From: CAZRHR01 sp964599915
GTDB lineage: Bacteria > Bacteroidota > Bacteroidia > CAIKAF01
NCBI GenBank assembly: GCA_964599915.1
Contig: CAZRHR010000022.1
Coordinates: 1 to 34,368, forward strand
Length of the DNA stretch: 34,368 nt
Reading direction: 5' to 3'
In this document: positions 7,832-15,901 of the stretch, in pieces
How positions within the stretch are numbered: the stretch's first letter is position 1
Layout of the letters: each line of letters starts with the position of its first letter
Notes under the pieces: model-generated
Database searches by the model: none
Seen by the model: only the letters and a program-made list of their open reading frames with translations
Told to the model about the DNA's origin: nothing
Translations under genes and position numbers: made by a program

Positions 7832-9682
7832 ATGAAATCCCTTTTCCTATCTCTCACTCTTTTCCCTTGGATACTATTTGGGCAAACGTCCTCTTTTTAC
7901 CCATATCCATGGTTTCCCTCCTTGCCAGGAAATCAAGTGACGACCATGATACAGGGCAAAGGTGATGAGGTTTGGGTAGGAACTGAGCAAGGCGGACTTT
8001 ATATATTTTCAGGAAGCGTTTGGACCTTTGTACCGCTAGAGTTCACACAGTTTTCTAGTCAAATTTTTAGCCTTTACATAGACGAAAGCAACCTTATCTG
8101 GGTGGGAACATCGCAAGGGGTTGCCGCTATTTCATCTGACCTTCCGATGAAAAACCATTTTGAAAGGGAACTTATCCACATTACAGAGCCCATCATCGCC
8201 ATAGAAAAAGGACCGTTACAATCTGTGTGGATGGAAGGCAAAAGTCATGGTTATCTTTGGGATGGGCGTCATCTATGGCCTTTTCGTTCAGGCTGGGAGC
8301 AAACCATTTCAACCGTTCATTTTCCTAAACTTCCACATCCAATATTGGATTCAGTGCGCATTTGGCTGGAAAAGAAATCTACTGCTATTGGACCACAGCG
8401 GGCTCAAAAAAACATGCGACCACAGTTGCTGATGGAAAATGGATTTGTTTGTCAGGCACATAGACAAGGATTCATGGTGGCGCCAACCGTTTTGAAGGCA
8501 CCTTACTTGGCGCCGGTGGCTTCGACATGGATGAGTCCTAAGCTTTACAGAGAAGCGTCCAATCCCCTGCCAACATCAACGCTGCCAACAAAAGACCATT
8601 TAGCTTTTGGACTTCCTTGGAATCCGTTTCCCACTGCCAATGCTTTATGGCTTGTGGACATTCATAGTGCTGAGCCATTTGAGTTACACCGAACAAGCGC
8701 AGAAATCATTTGTAGTCCGGGGACCAAAGAACTTGCCCTCAACTTCGCGATTTTACCCCCTTTTAGCCCGGCCTTCGACTTTTTCCATTATCAGTTAGGT
8801 CAGCAGGACTTACGAACCTTTTACCATGGTGAACCCCTGGTTTTAAAAAACCTTCATCCAGGCACTTACCACCTAAAAGTGTTTGGGGCAAATTCGCTGG
8901 GAGAGAGTTCCGCCCCTTATCACCTTACCCTTCTTATTTTACCTAAGTGGTATCAGATGAAAGGTTTTCAACTCAGTTTTGGGGTCCTTGTGCTTGCCAA
9001 TTTGGTTCTTTTCGGTCTGCATTTACAACGAAAACGGCATATCCGGAAAAAAGAAGAAAAAGTTCTTCGCCAACAGCTTCAAACCTTATCAATAGATCAT
9101 ATCCGGCATGTCCTTCCTTCTCACTTGGTAGGCAATGCCATGCAACATCTTCAAGCCCTTTTCATTCAAAAAAAATATGCCTTAGCCACCCAGTACATGG
9201 ACAACATGCAAAACGTGTTTCATTATGCTTTGGACCATGCCATGAGGACCGTTTCACTTTCTCAGGAAATGGATTTTGTCCGCTATTATTTTAATATTGA
9301 AAACCAGCGTATGGGTGCGTCGAATCGATTGATGATTAAAATAGCTGAGGGAGAAGATTGGGATCAAATACAACTTCCGGCCATGGTCACCCAACCCATC
9401 ATAGAAAATGCCTTTAAATATGCCTTTTCCTTGGCGAATCCCGGGCAACTCGTTTGGGAAGTAAAAGCCAATGGGCAGCAGGTCTTGCTCATTTGCAGGT
9501 GCATCGCTTCCAAAAACCTCCACCCCACCCGCTCCACAAAGGGAAAAGGACTTGGATTGGTTAAAGACCAGTTGTTGTGTATTTTTCCCCCTCCAGCCCA
9601 AGTGGAACTAAGCCATTTTTTTGAAAGCGAGCAAGTTTATTGCACATGGGTCTCTTTTCCCAAAATAGAATCCATGGTTTAA
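7832..9682 (+). CDS. LytS-like sensor histidine kinase with short propeller ectodomain
   Basis: 616 residues. Signal peptide (MKSLFLSLTLFPWILFGQ). Two to three two-component-regulator propeller repeats (EVWVGTEQGGLYIFS, 46-60; LIWVGTSQGVAAIS, 88-101). A Y_Y_Y-like strand pair (LHPGTYHLKVFGANSLGESS, 341-360). One membrane helix (about 380-399). Then a His_kinase (PF06580-type) region. The phospho-acceptor box normally reads NPHFLFN; here it is PSHLVGN, keeping only H431 and N435. The ATPase part keeps the N box (PIIENAFKYA, N526) and the glycine box (GKGLGL, 571-576). Sensing is expected across the inner membrane with output through the LytTR regulator encoded 93 nt downstream. The ectodomain is much shorter than in the hybrid two-component systems that carry full 14-repeat propellers. 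Whether the altered box still autophosphorylates is uncertain. Confidence 0.85.
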   Translation: MKSLFLSLTLFPWILFGQTSSFYPYPWFPSLPGNQVTTMIQGKGDEVWVGTEQGGLYIFSGSVWTFVPLEFTQFSSQIFSLYIDESNLIWVGTSQGVAAISSDLPMKNHFERELIHITEPIIAIEKGPLQSVWMEGKSHGYLWDGRHLWPFRSGWEQTISTVHFPKLPHPILDSVRIWLEKKSTAIGPQRAQKNMRPQLLMENGFVCQAHRQGFMVAPTVLKAPYLAPVASTWMSPKLYREASNPLPTSTLPTKDHLAFGLPWNPFPTANALWLVDIHSAEPFELHRTSAEIICSPGTKELALNFAILPPFSPAFDFFHYQLGQQDLRTFYHGEPLVLKNLHPGTYHLKVFGANSLGESSAPYHLTLLILPKWYQMKGFQLSFGVLVLANLVLFGLHLQRKRHIRKKEEKVLRQQLQTLSIDHIRHVLPSHLVGNAMQHLQALFIQKKYALATQYMDNMQNVFHYALDHAMRTVSLSQEMDFVRYYFNIENQRMGASNRLMIKIAEGEDWDQIQLPAMVTQPIIENAFKYAFSLANPGQLVWEVKANGQQVLLICRCIASKNLHPTRSTKGKGLGLVKDQLLCIFPPPAQVELSHFFESEQVYCTWVSFPKIESMV

Positions 9683-9775
9683 AGTACTTATTGGGGCGCT
9701 TAAAGGTGTAAGGCCGCACTCGTCATTTCATACGCCGTCTAAAATTTGAACCCTTACCTTCGTTGTGCCATTGAC

Positions 9776-10534
9776 ATGAAATACAAAGCCATCCTCATTG
9801 AAGATGATCCAAGTACCCGGTTGGTCATCGAAAAAAGTCTGAGAGAAATTCAGGCGCCGGTGGAACTCATCGGTACCTACAGCGAATTGGAAGAAGCCAT
9901 ATTATCCTTATCCAGCCAAGGCATTGATTTGGTCTTCTTGGATATTGAGCTGGGTGGTGGGGTGTCTGGTTTCGATTTATTCAAAACCTTTCCTCGGCCG
10001 TATTTTGAAGTCATTTTCGTGACGGGTCATCAAAAGCATGCGTTAAAGGCGATTCAATATGCCTGTTTAGATTTTTTGGTTAAGCCCATCACCACAAGCA
10101 CATTGTCTCAAGCCTTACGAAGGCTTTACGAACGAAAACAACCCTTTATCTATCAGGAGCGCATTACGCTACTTTTACAAAACATTGCGGCGGATCCCAA
10201 CCAGTTGCACAAGATTGCGTTGCCAAGTAAAGAAGGATACATTATGCAATCGTTGGCTACCATTACCCATTTTAAATCAGATGGTAATTATGCACAAATG
10301 TATACCCTAGAGTATCCCAAAGCAACATTTATAGGTTATGGTCTGGTCCAATTAGAAAGTCTACTGCCGGATACTTTCTTCAGGATACATCGGACTTCAA
10401 TAGTAAATTTGAATCATGTCCGAGAAATTAGAAAATCGTCTTTTCATTTAATATTAGATGGAGGGCACCATTTAGACATTAGTCAGAGAAGTCTTCCTTT
10501 GCTACTTGAAAGGGTTCGTCTTCCAAAGTTATGA
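9776..10534 (+). CDS. LytTR-family response regulator
   Basis: 252 residues from the ATG at 9776 (MKYKAILIEDDPSTRL). The in-frame TTG ten codons upstream would add a tail before the receiver fold. The receiver domain (1-120) is intact: acidic pair D10/D11, phospho-acceptor D56 in VFLDIELG, T83 in FVTGH and K103 in LVKPIT. The LytTR DNA-binding domain covers about 145-250, with the typical FFRIHRTSIVNLNHVREI. LytTR proteins bind direct repeats upstream of target promoters. It is almost certainly the partner of the LytS-like kinase just upstream, the usual Bacteroidota pairing. Unlike the kinase it shows no degenerate motif. Targets cannot be told from the sequence. Confidence 0.93.
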   Translation: MKYKAILIEDDPSTRLVIEKSLREIQAPVELIGTYSELEEAILSLSSQGIDLVFLDIELGGGVSGFDLFKTFPRPYFEVIFVTGHQKHALKAIQYACLDFLVKPITTSTLSQALRRLYERKQPFIYQERITLLLQNIAADPNQLHKIALPSKEGYIMQSLATITHFKSDGNYAQMYTLEYPKATFIGYGLVQLESLLPDTFFRIHRTSIVNLNHVREIRKSSFHLILDGGHHLDISQRSLPLLLERVRLPKL

Positions 10535-10650
10535 TAGCTTTTGTCATGGATTTCCAAAACCCTCCGCCTTCATTTAAATGGCTATTTCATGCATTCATTT
10601 ACCTATTCATTCACTCATCCAAAAATCAGGAATTGAATTGAAGTGACATG

Positions 10651-10658
10651 TAGGTTTG
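10651..10658 (+). promoter_or_regulatory. -7 element TAGGTTTG upstream of the PKD lipoprotein gene
   Basis: An exact TAnnTTTG match, 17 nt before the ATG at 10676. A TTG at 10633-10635 lies 15 nt upstream, slightly short of the usual spacing. It sits in a 141-nt intergenic region, so a promoter is expected here. This is the best promoter candidate in the window. Confidence 0.55.
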
Positions 10659-10675
10659 TGCGAAAATCATAACAA

Positions 10676-11641
10676 ATGAAACCTCAATTCTCACCCTACC
10701 TTCTCATTTTAAGTGTTGTCTTCAGTTTAGGTTGTAAAGATGAAGACCCCTTGCCCGTAGCTAACTTCAACTTTACAGGAAGTGGCTGCACTGCACCATG
10801 CATGATTTTATTTGAAAACACTTCACTACATGCCACCAGTTATATATGGCATTTTGGAGATGGCACACAAAGTACACAAGAAAATCCTCAAAAAACTTAT
10901 AATACAGGCGGAGCGTTTGATGTTATGCTCATTGCTACGGGTAAAGGAGGAATAGATACTTTAGTTCGGCAGGTTTTGGTACAAAATTCTGCTCAATCTC
11001 AATTACCAACGGCCAGTTTTACCGTATCTAACAATGGTTGTAAAGCTCCATGTAATGTTGGATTTAACAACACTTCTACTAATGCTACCTCTTATCAATG
11101 GAACTTTGGCAATGGACAAACATCCACCGTCAAAAATCCAACCCATACTTTTAATACAGGCGGAACATATACCGTTACGCTTAGAGCGATTAATGCCGCT
11201 GGAAATCAGGAAACCCAGCAAAATGTAACCATTCAGGCGGCACCCACCAAGGTTCGCATTACCCGAATCACCATCACCAACTTTCCAGGAACTAAATCTG
11301 GCGGGGGCTCTTGGGACAACAATCCTATAACCGGTAACTATTTACCAGATATTTATGCCACCCTTACAGATGTGAATTCAACTGTGTTGTTTAATACCGG
11401 AAGTGCAAATCGAAAAGAGAATGCGAGTCCTAACACAACTTATTTTTGGAATATAAACTATTTACTTTCCAACCTAGGTACAGCCATCTATGTGGACCTT
11501 TGGGATTATGATGATACCTCCTCAGATGAGTTTATTGGATGGACGGGTCCTTGGAATTTTGCATCACTTACCACCTATCCTTCTACCAGAACAGTAACAG
11601 CCAATGGAATAACCGCCACCTTAAATCTACAATGGGAATAA
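10676..11641 (+). CDS. Surface lipoprotein with two PKD domains and a C2-like C-terminus
   Basis: 321 residues. Lipobox VFSLGC gives lipid-modified Cys20, followed by KDED, which resembles the Bacteroidota lipoprotein export signal for surface exposure (a Lys followed by acidic residues). Two PKD domains, about 27-103 and 111-188, each open with GCxAPC (C38/C42 and C122/C126) and contain WHFGDG (58-63) or WNFGNG (142-147). The last 130 residues contain WDNNP, LPDIYATL and VDLWDYDDTSSDEFIGW, an Asp-rich pattern like the calcium-binding loops of a C2 domain; that assignment is inferred. PKD modules usually act as spacers or carbohydrate/protein-binding units. The gene is monocistronic, with its own promoter and terminator. 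No catalytic motif is seen. A binding or adhesion role is likely but unproven. Confidence 0.87.
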   Translation: MKPQFSPYLLILSVVFSLGCKDEDPLPVANFNFTGSGCTAPCMILFENTSLHATSYIWHFGDGTQSTQENPQKTYNTGGAFDVMLIATGKGGIDTLVRQVLVQNSAQSQLPTASFTVSNNGCKAPCNVGFNNTSTNATSYQWNFGNGQTSTVKNPTHTFNTGGTYTVTLRAINAAGNQETQQNVTIQAAPTKVRITRITITNFPGTKSGGGSWDNNPITGNYLPDIYATLTDVNSTVLFNTGSANRKENASPNTTYFWNINYLLSNLGTAIYVDLWDYDDTSSDEFIGWTGPWNFASLTTYPSTRTVTANGITATLNLQWE

Positions 11642-11660
11642 CTTTTTAAAATCCATCCTC

Positions 11661-11686
11661 AAAGCCCGTTCCAAAGACGGGCTTTT
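11661..11686 (+). terminator. Rho-independent terminator after the PKD lipoprotein gene
   Basis: AAAGCCCGT (11661-11669) pairs perfectly over 9 bp with ACGGGCTTT (11677-11685) around a 7-nt loop, followed by a short T-rich run. It lies 19 nt after the stop codon. Confidence 0.85.
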
Positions 11687-11778
11687 GCTTTATATAGCAT
11701 TCAAAAGACCAAAAACTTAGCTTTAAAGGTGAAAACCTGCACTCATCCAATTTTTTCCGAAGGAGCTCTTTGGATACG

Positions 11779-11786
11779 GACCTTTG
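11779..11786 (+). promoter_or_regulatory. Possible -7 element (GACCTTTG) of the T9SS subtilase gene
   Basis: GACCTTTG keeps the nnTTTG half and the A of the consensus and lies 4 nt upstream of the ATG at 11791. It sits after the preceding gene's terminator, so a promoter is needed about here. No clear -33 TTG. Confidence 0.25.
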
Positions 11787-11790
11787 CCTT

Positions 11791-14034
11791 ATGAGAACAT
11801 CTATCCTTTCCATTATGGGGCTGTCCATAGGTATGCTTTGGGCGCAAACCCCTTTTTACGAGGCATTAAAACCCAGCCTTCCTTCGCCTTCGGCTCAAAC
11901 CCGAACAGTGACGCCCATGACCCTTCCGTCGGTTCCACCGCCCTACAGCAGAACGGGAAAATGGTTACATTTTCCAGAAGCGGGGAGTTCAAAGGGCAGT
12001 TCAAGAAAATGGCCACAACATTTGGCTACAAAACCAGTATTCGATAGTACAGTGGTTCCACAGGGCAAAAAAATCTATGAGCCTCACCAATGGTATGCAT
12101 TAACAGAAGAAGACCAAGCATGGTACTGGAAGCACGTGGATACCACGCGTATCATGCTACAATTGCGTGCTGTATCAGACATTGAACAGCCGGCATTGCA
12201 GCAATTGTTCGCCAATTATGGTATCACGAACCAGCTGGGGAAGTCGATGTTCCCGGAGCAAATGGTATTTTTCGAATATGCCTTTCCTTTAGGCACAGCG
12301 GCGGCCATGAAAGCATTTATTCAGGAATGTAAAAAGCTACCTTTTGTTTTGGTGGCCGAACCTTCATCCAACCTTCAGTCTGGAGCTTGCGTACCTAATG
12401 ACCCCATTTGGCAAGTGGTGAACGAATATTGGGGCGCATGGGTGGTGGGTGCAGATAGCGCCTATTGTTATATAAACCAGCCCACCAAGCAAAGAATTGC
12501 CATACTCGATAATGCAGTGGATTGGTATCATCAGGACTTGTTGGAAACCGTTTGGTATGGCTATGACTTTGCCAACAATGATAATGACCCTACCCCCGAC
12601 ATTCTTTCAGCGACCCACGGTACCCATGTAACCGGTATTTCCTCTGCCGAAATCAACAATGGCATGGGACTTTCCGGCATTTCTCCGGATACGGTATACT
12701 TTGCTAAAGTGGGTTTGGCTAATGGCAGTCTTTCTAATACAGCCATAACAAATGCGATTCTTACCATTGTAAATAGGCCACTTATTCGGGCTTACAATAT
12801 GAGTTTTGGCGCATTTGCACCAACCAGTTCAATAGAATCTGCCATTCAGCAAGCGTGGAATGCAGGAAAACTTCCTATTGCGGCGGCAGGAAATGACGAC
12901 ACCCAATCGCCTACCTATCCAGCGAATTACCAAAATGTTTTGGCCGTAAGTGCGGTGGGGGTCAATTCCAACGGATTTTTGGTTCCCACTTGGTATACCA
13001 ATTATGGAAATTGGATTGATATTTCAGCACCCGGTGGGGATGTGAATACTCCTTTTGCCATTTGGTCCAGCATCCCTGGGAATGCCTATGCACCCAAAGA
13101 AGGCACCTCTATGGCGGCGCCTTATGTTACCGGAGTGGCAGGACTTATTTTTGCGATTAATCCCTTTTTAACGGCCCAACAAGCACGAGACATCCTCATT
13201 CAGCAGTCGGTGGATTACGGCAGTACAGGATTTGATATATTTTACGGCCATGGTATTGTAAATGCGTATGAATCTATTTTTGCCGCCTGCTCATTGCTCA
13301 CACCCACCGCTAGTGCCGCATCGCCTCAAATATGTGCAGGAGGTTATGTCACCTTAACCACAGCGTCAAATCCCAATGCGCTTTACCAATGGTATTTAAA
13401 TGGCCAGATGATTCCGGGTGCACAGCAACCTTCCGTGGTGGCTACCCAACAAGGAACGTATCAGGTGTATGTGCAATCCTTGGGAGGCTGTTATGGCTAT
13501 TCCAATCCGGTTTCATTGAGTATCCAACCCCTTGCTCAAGCCGAGTTTACGTATAGCATTTCCGGAAATACTGTTTCATTTTTCCAAAATGCCACCCATA
13601 CCACAGGATATGCCTGGAATTTTGGTGATGGGAACACCAGTAACCAAGCCAATCCCGTGCACACGTATGCACAACCCGGCATTTATCAGGTTAGTTTAAC
13701 GGCGAGTAATGTGTGCGGGCCACATACGGCTACAAAATCTTTTCCCATTGGAAATCTCGACCTAGATCCTCAGGATTTCCCCGCCAGGTTTAATGTGTAC
13801 CCCAATCCAACAGATGGTCCTATCCATTTAAAGTGCGAGATACCCATGGCTTCCTCTTTGGACATCCGGTTAACCAATGTGTTGGGCGCATTGCTATATG
13901 AAGAAAATCGTGAACTGGTATCCGGTGAATTGTTGGTGAACATCCCGGACCAATCCTTACCCACCGGAACCTATTTTATCACCCTGAAGACGGCTTATGG
14001 TCAGTGGGTGGAAAAAATACAGGTTCAGAGATAA
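11791..14034 (+). CDS. Subtilisin-like S8 serine protease with PKD domain and T9SS sorting domain
   Basis: 747 residues from the ATG at 11791 (MRTSILSIMGLSIGMLWAQ, a signal peptide); an in-frame TTG lies seven codons upstream. A propeptide-like region reaches about residue 205. The S8 domain (about 230-500) has the full triad: D240 (AILDNAVD), H276 (HGTHVTG) and S440 (GTSMAAP), plus the oxyanion Asn in AAAGND. After it come an Ig-like module (502-578), a PKD domain (583-652, with WNFGDG at 609-614) and a type A T9SS C-terminal domain (about 664-747) starting NVYPNPTDGPIHL. The CTD should send it through the type IX secretion system to the cell surface or medium. Likely role: extracellular protein degradation. 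Its stop codon is 8 nt from the convergent cysQ-like gene. Confidence 0.95.
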   Translation: MRTSILSIMGLSIGMLWAQTPFYEALKPSLPSPSAQTRTVTPMTLPSVPPPYSRTGKWLHFPEAGSSKGSSRKWPQHLATKPVFDSTVVPQGKKIYEPHQWYALTEEDQAWYWKHVDTTRIMLQLRAVSDIEQPALQQLFANYGITNQLGKSMFPEQMVFFEYAFPLGTAAAMKAFIQECKKLPFVLVAEPSSNLQSGACVPNDPIWQVVNEYWGAWVVGADSAYCYINQPTKQRIAILDNAVDWYHQDLLETVWYGYDFANNDNDPTPDILSATHGTHVTGISSAEINNGMGLSGISPDTVYFAKVGLANGSLSNTAITNAILTIVNRPLIRAYNMSFGAFAPTSSIESAIQQAWNAGKLPIAAAGNDDTQSPTYPANYQNVLAVSAVGVNSNGFLVPTWYTNYGNWIDISAPGGDVNTPFAIWSSIPGNAYAPKEGTSMAAPYVTGVAGLIFAINPFLTAQQARDILIQQSVDYGSTGFDIFYGHGIVNAYESIFAACSLLTPTASAASPQICAGGYVTLTTASNPNALYQWYLNGQMIPGAQQPSVVATQQGTYQVYVQSLGGCYGYSNPVSLSIQPLAQAEFTYSISGNTVSFFQNATHTTGYAWNFGDGNTSNQANPVHTYAQPGIYQVSLTASNVCGPHTATKSFPIGNLDLDPQDFPARFNVYPNPTDGPIHLKCEIPMASSLDIRLTNVLGALLYEENRELVSGELLVNIPDQSLPTGTYFITLKTAYGQWVEKIQVQR

Positions 14035-14042
14035 GGTTGACT

Positions 14043-14846
14043 TTAAAGGGAAAGATTCAGTAACCTTCCCGGTCGCAGGGCCAAAAAACCAGGCATTTCT
14101 TCTTGTTCCCAGTGGTAGGATAAAGGTTCGTCGGCGGTTAAGCTCCTCATTTGACCGCCGGCGGCCACCACCAAAGCATGACCGGCGGCAATATCCCAAT
14201 GGTGCAAATGGCTGCTTCGCGGATACGCATCTGCCAGGCCCCGTGCGATCCGTAGAAATTTTAAACTAGACCCAACCCGCGCTTCTGACCAGGCTTGGCC
14301 AAGCTGCGACAATTTCTGTGTGAATCCGCCGGCACCTTGACGCATGTCGCGACGACTACCCAATAAAATCCAAGGAGAATGATCAACTGGAGCAGGTGTA
14401 AACGGTTTCCAGACTTGACTTTCAAAATAGAAAAGTCCGTCTCCCACCACACCGAGCCACAGACCTTGGTCGAATGGCGAGGCTGCCGGGGCACACATGG
14501 CGCCTAAAACCGGTTGGCCGTGATGTATTAAAGCAATATTGATGGTAAATTCTCCCGTTCGTTCAATAAATTCCGTGGTACCATCAATGGGGTCGACCAG
14601 CCAAAAAGTTTCAGGAGAAGGGCCTGACCACTGACGTTGTCCTTCTTCACTGCAAATAGGAAAAGGCGTTTTACTTAAGTGGCTTTGAATACAATCATGT
14701 GCCGCCAAATCAGCCGTAGTAACCTGGGTGTGGTCCGGTTTATCAAAGATCTCAACATGTGCGTGGTAAAGCCGTAAAACTTCAGCAGAAGCATCTATGG
14801 TGGCTTGCGTGAGGATAGGAATCCAAGCTGAAAAATCAGAGGTCAT
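14043..14846 (-). CDS. cysQ: Inositol-monophosphatase-family phosphatase, CysQ-like (3'(2'),5'-bisphosphate nucleotidase)
   Basis: 267 residues from the ATG at 14846. The ATG at 14909 is in frame but would add 21 residues lying inside ftsX and unlike the family. The metal-dependent phosphatase motifs are present: SEEG (E67/E68), WLVDPIDGTTEF (D85, D88) and WDIAAG (D218). CysQ hydrolyses 3'-phosphoadenosine 5'-phosphate to AMP, clearing a product of sulfate assimilation and sulfotransfer. Members of this superfamily differ in substrate (inositol phosphates, fructose-1,6-bisphosphate, PAP), and the residue pattern alone does not settle it; WxVDPIDGTxEF favours CysQ. Its start overlaps the ftsX stop by one base (TGATG), suggesting translational coupling. 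No sulfate-assimilation gene is nearby. Confidence 0.88.
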   Translation of the reverse strand: MTSDFSAWIPILTQATIDASAEVLRLYHAHVEIFDKPDHTQVTTADLAAHDCIQSHLSKTPFPICSEEGQRQWSGPSPETFWLVDPIDGTTEFIERTGEFTINIALIHHGQPVLGAMCAPAASPFDQGLWLGVVGDGLFYFESQVWKPFTPAPVDHSPWILLGSRRDMRQGAGGFTQKLSQLGQAWSEARVGSSLKFLRIARGLADAYPRSSHLHHWDIAAGHALVVAAGGQMRSLTADEPLSYHWEQEEMPGFLALRPGRLLNLSL

Positions 14847-15727
14847 CAATATAAATCCTCGATTTTTTGATGGAGGAACCGACCCACCGCCCACCGGGTG
14901 CTCACCCATGAAACCAGCATAGCCAACAAAGGTAAAACACCACTGGTGGCAAGGACAAAACCCAACTGTTCTTGAGGTAAAATATCAGGAAATTCTTGAT
15001 GAAAAAACCAGAGTAGAATACAAATCAGGACAGCGGAAATCAGACCACCTAAAAACCCATGCCAGAGTCCAGTTCTTAAGAATGGGCGGCGAATGAAACT
15101 TGGAGAAGCACCTACCAACTGCATGGTTTTAATGATAAAGCGTCGGCTGTAAAGGCTCAGGCGAATAAGGTGATTGATAAGAGCGACCATGATAAAACCA
15201 AGCACGCCAAGGAGTCCAAGCAAAACATAGGTAAGCGTTTGTACATTGGCATTCATTCCACGTATGCCTTGCACATCACCTTCTACAGAAACAAATTGCA
15301 ACGGCCAACCTTGGGTAAGTCGTTGGGTAATTTCTGCGATAGAATCGGCATGCATTTGTGTGGGCGGCACCCTTAATTCTATCAAAGCGGGTAAAGGATT
15401 TTCGTCCAGAACATCAAGAAAATCATCACCATAGGCCATCATGTATTCTTGGGTGGCTTGTTCTTGAGAAATATAGGTAGCGGAGGCGACCCATGGCTGG
15501 TCTTGAAGGCCTTTGACCAAGTGAACGGCATCGGCAGGTGTGACTAAATCGGCCAGCACAATTTGCAAGGAGAACTGGGATTGGGCGATACGCACCAATT
15601 GTCCTGCCCCGAGCCAACTTAGGCCTAGCAGTCCAAGGACCGTCATGACCAAGGTGATGGAAATCACCGAAGTGAAATAGACGACCCTAAGCCCGGCGGT
15701 GGTTTTTGCTGGACGGAATTTACCCAT
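14846..15727 (-). CDS. ftsX: Cell-division protein FtsX
   Basis: 293 residues from the ATG at 15727. An ATG nine codons upstream is in frame, but MGKFRPAKTTAGLR is a normal short cytoplasmic FtsX start and lies 4 nt after a -7-like element. Four membrane helices: one at about 20-45, a periplasmic domain of about 120 residues, then three at about 165-190, 210-240 and 255-280. The motif MQLVGAS preceding the large loop is the FtsX/permease hallmark. With the ATPase FtsE it forms an ABC-type complex at the septum that activates peptidoglycan hydrolases. ftsE is not here, which is usual in Bacteroidota. Downstream is the CysQ-like gene, overlapping by one base; no functional link between the two is evident. 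Confidence 0.92.
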   Translation of the reverse strand: MGKFRPAKTTAGLRVVYFTSVISITLVMTVLGLLGLSWLGAGQLVRIAQSQFSLQIVLADLVTPADAVHLVKGLQDQPWVASATYISQEQATQEYMMAYGDDFLDVLDENPLPALIELRVPPTQMHADSIAEITQRLTQGWPLQFVSVEGDVQGIRGMNANVQTLTYVLLGLLGVLGFIMVALINHLIRLSLYSRRFIIKTMQLVGASPSFIRRPFLRTGLWHGFLGGLISAVLICILLWFFHQEFPDILPQEQLGFVLATSGVLPLLAMLVSWVSTRWAVGRFLHQKIEDLY

Positions 15728-15731
15728 GTTG

Positions 15732-15739
15732 CAAATTTC
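15732..15739 (-). promoter_or_regulatory. Possible -7 element (GAAATTTG) of ftsX
   Basis: On the minus strand GAAATTTG lies 4 nt upstream of the ATG at 15727. It differs from TAnnTTTG at the first base. It supports this ATG over the one at 15754. No -33 assigned. Confidence 0.25.
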
Positions 15740-15901
15740 CAGATAAAAACCCATGCTTGCGTTCCCTAGCCAAAGAACGTATTCACAACAGGTTGTTAAT
15801 CGAACAAGTTCTATCCTTTCTCCAAAAAAAGTTAAGGAAAAAGTAAAATGCAGTAAGATTTTCCCATATTCATGGTATCATTGAACAAAATTTGGTTATT
15901 C

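Noticed and set aside
10560..10640. Clustered ATTCA/TTCATT words upstream of the PKD lipoprotein gene
   Set aside because: Spacing is irregular and the words are short; not a convincing repeat array, although LytTR-type repeats could be sought here.
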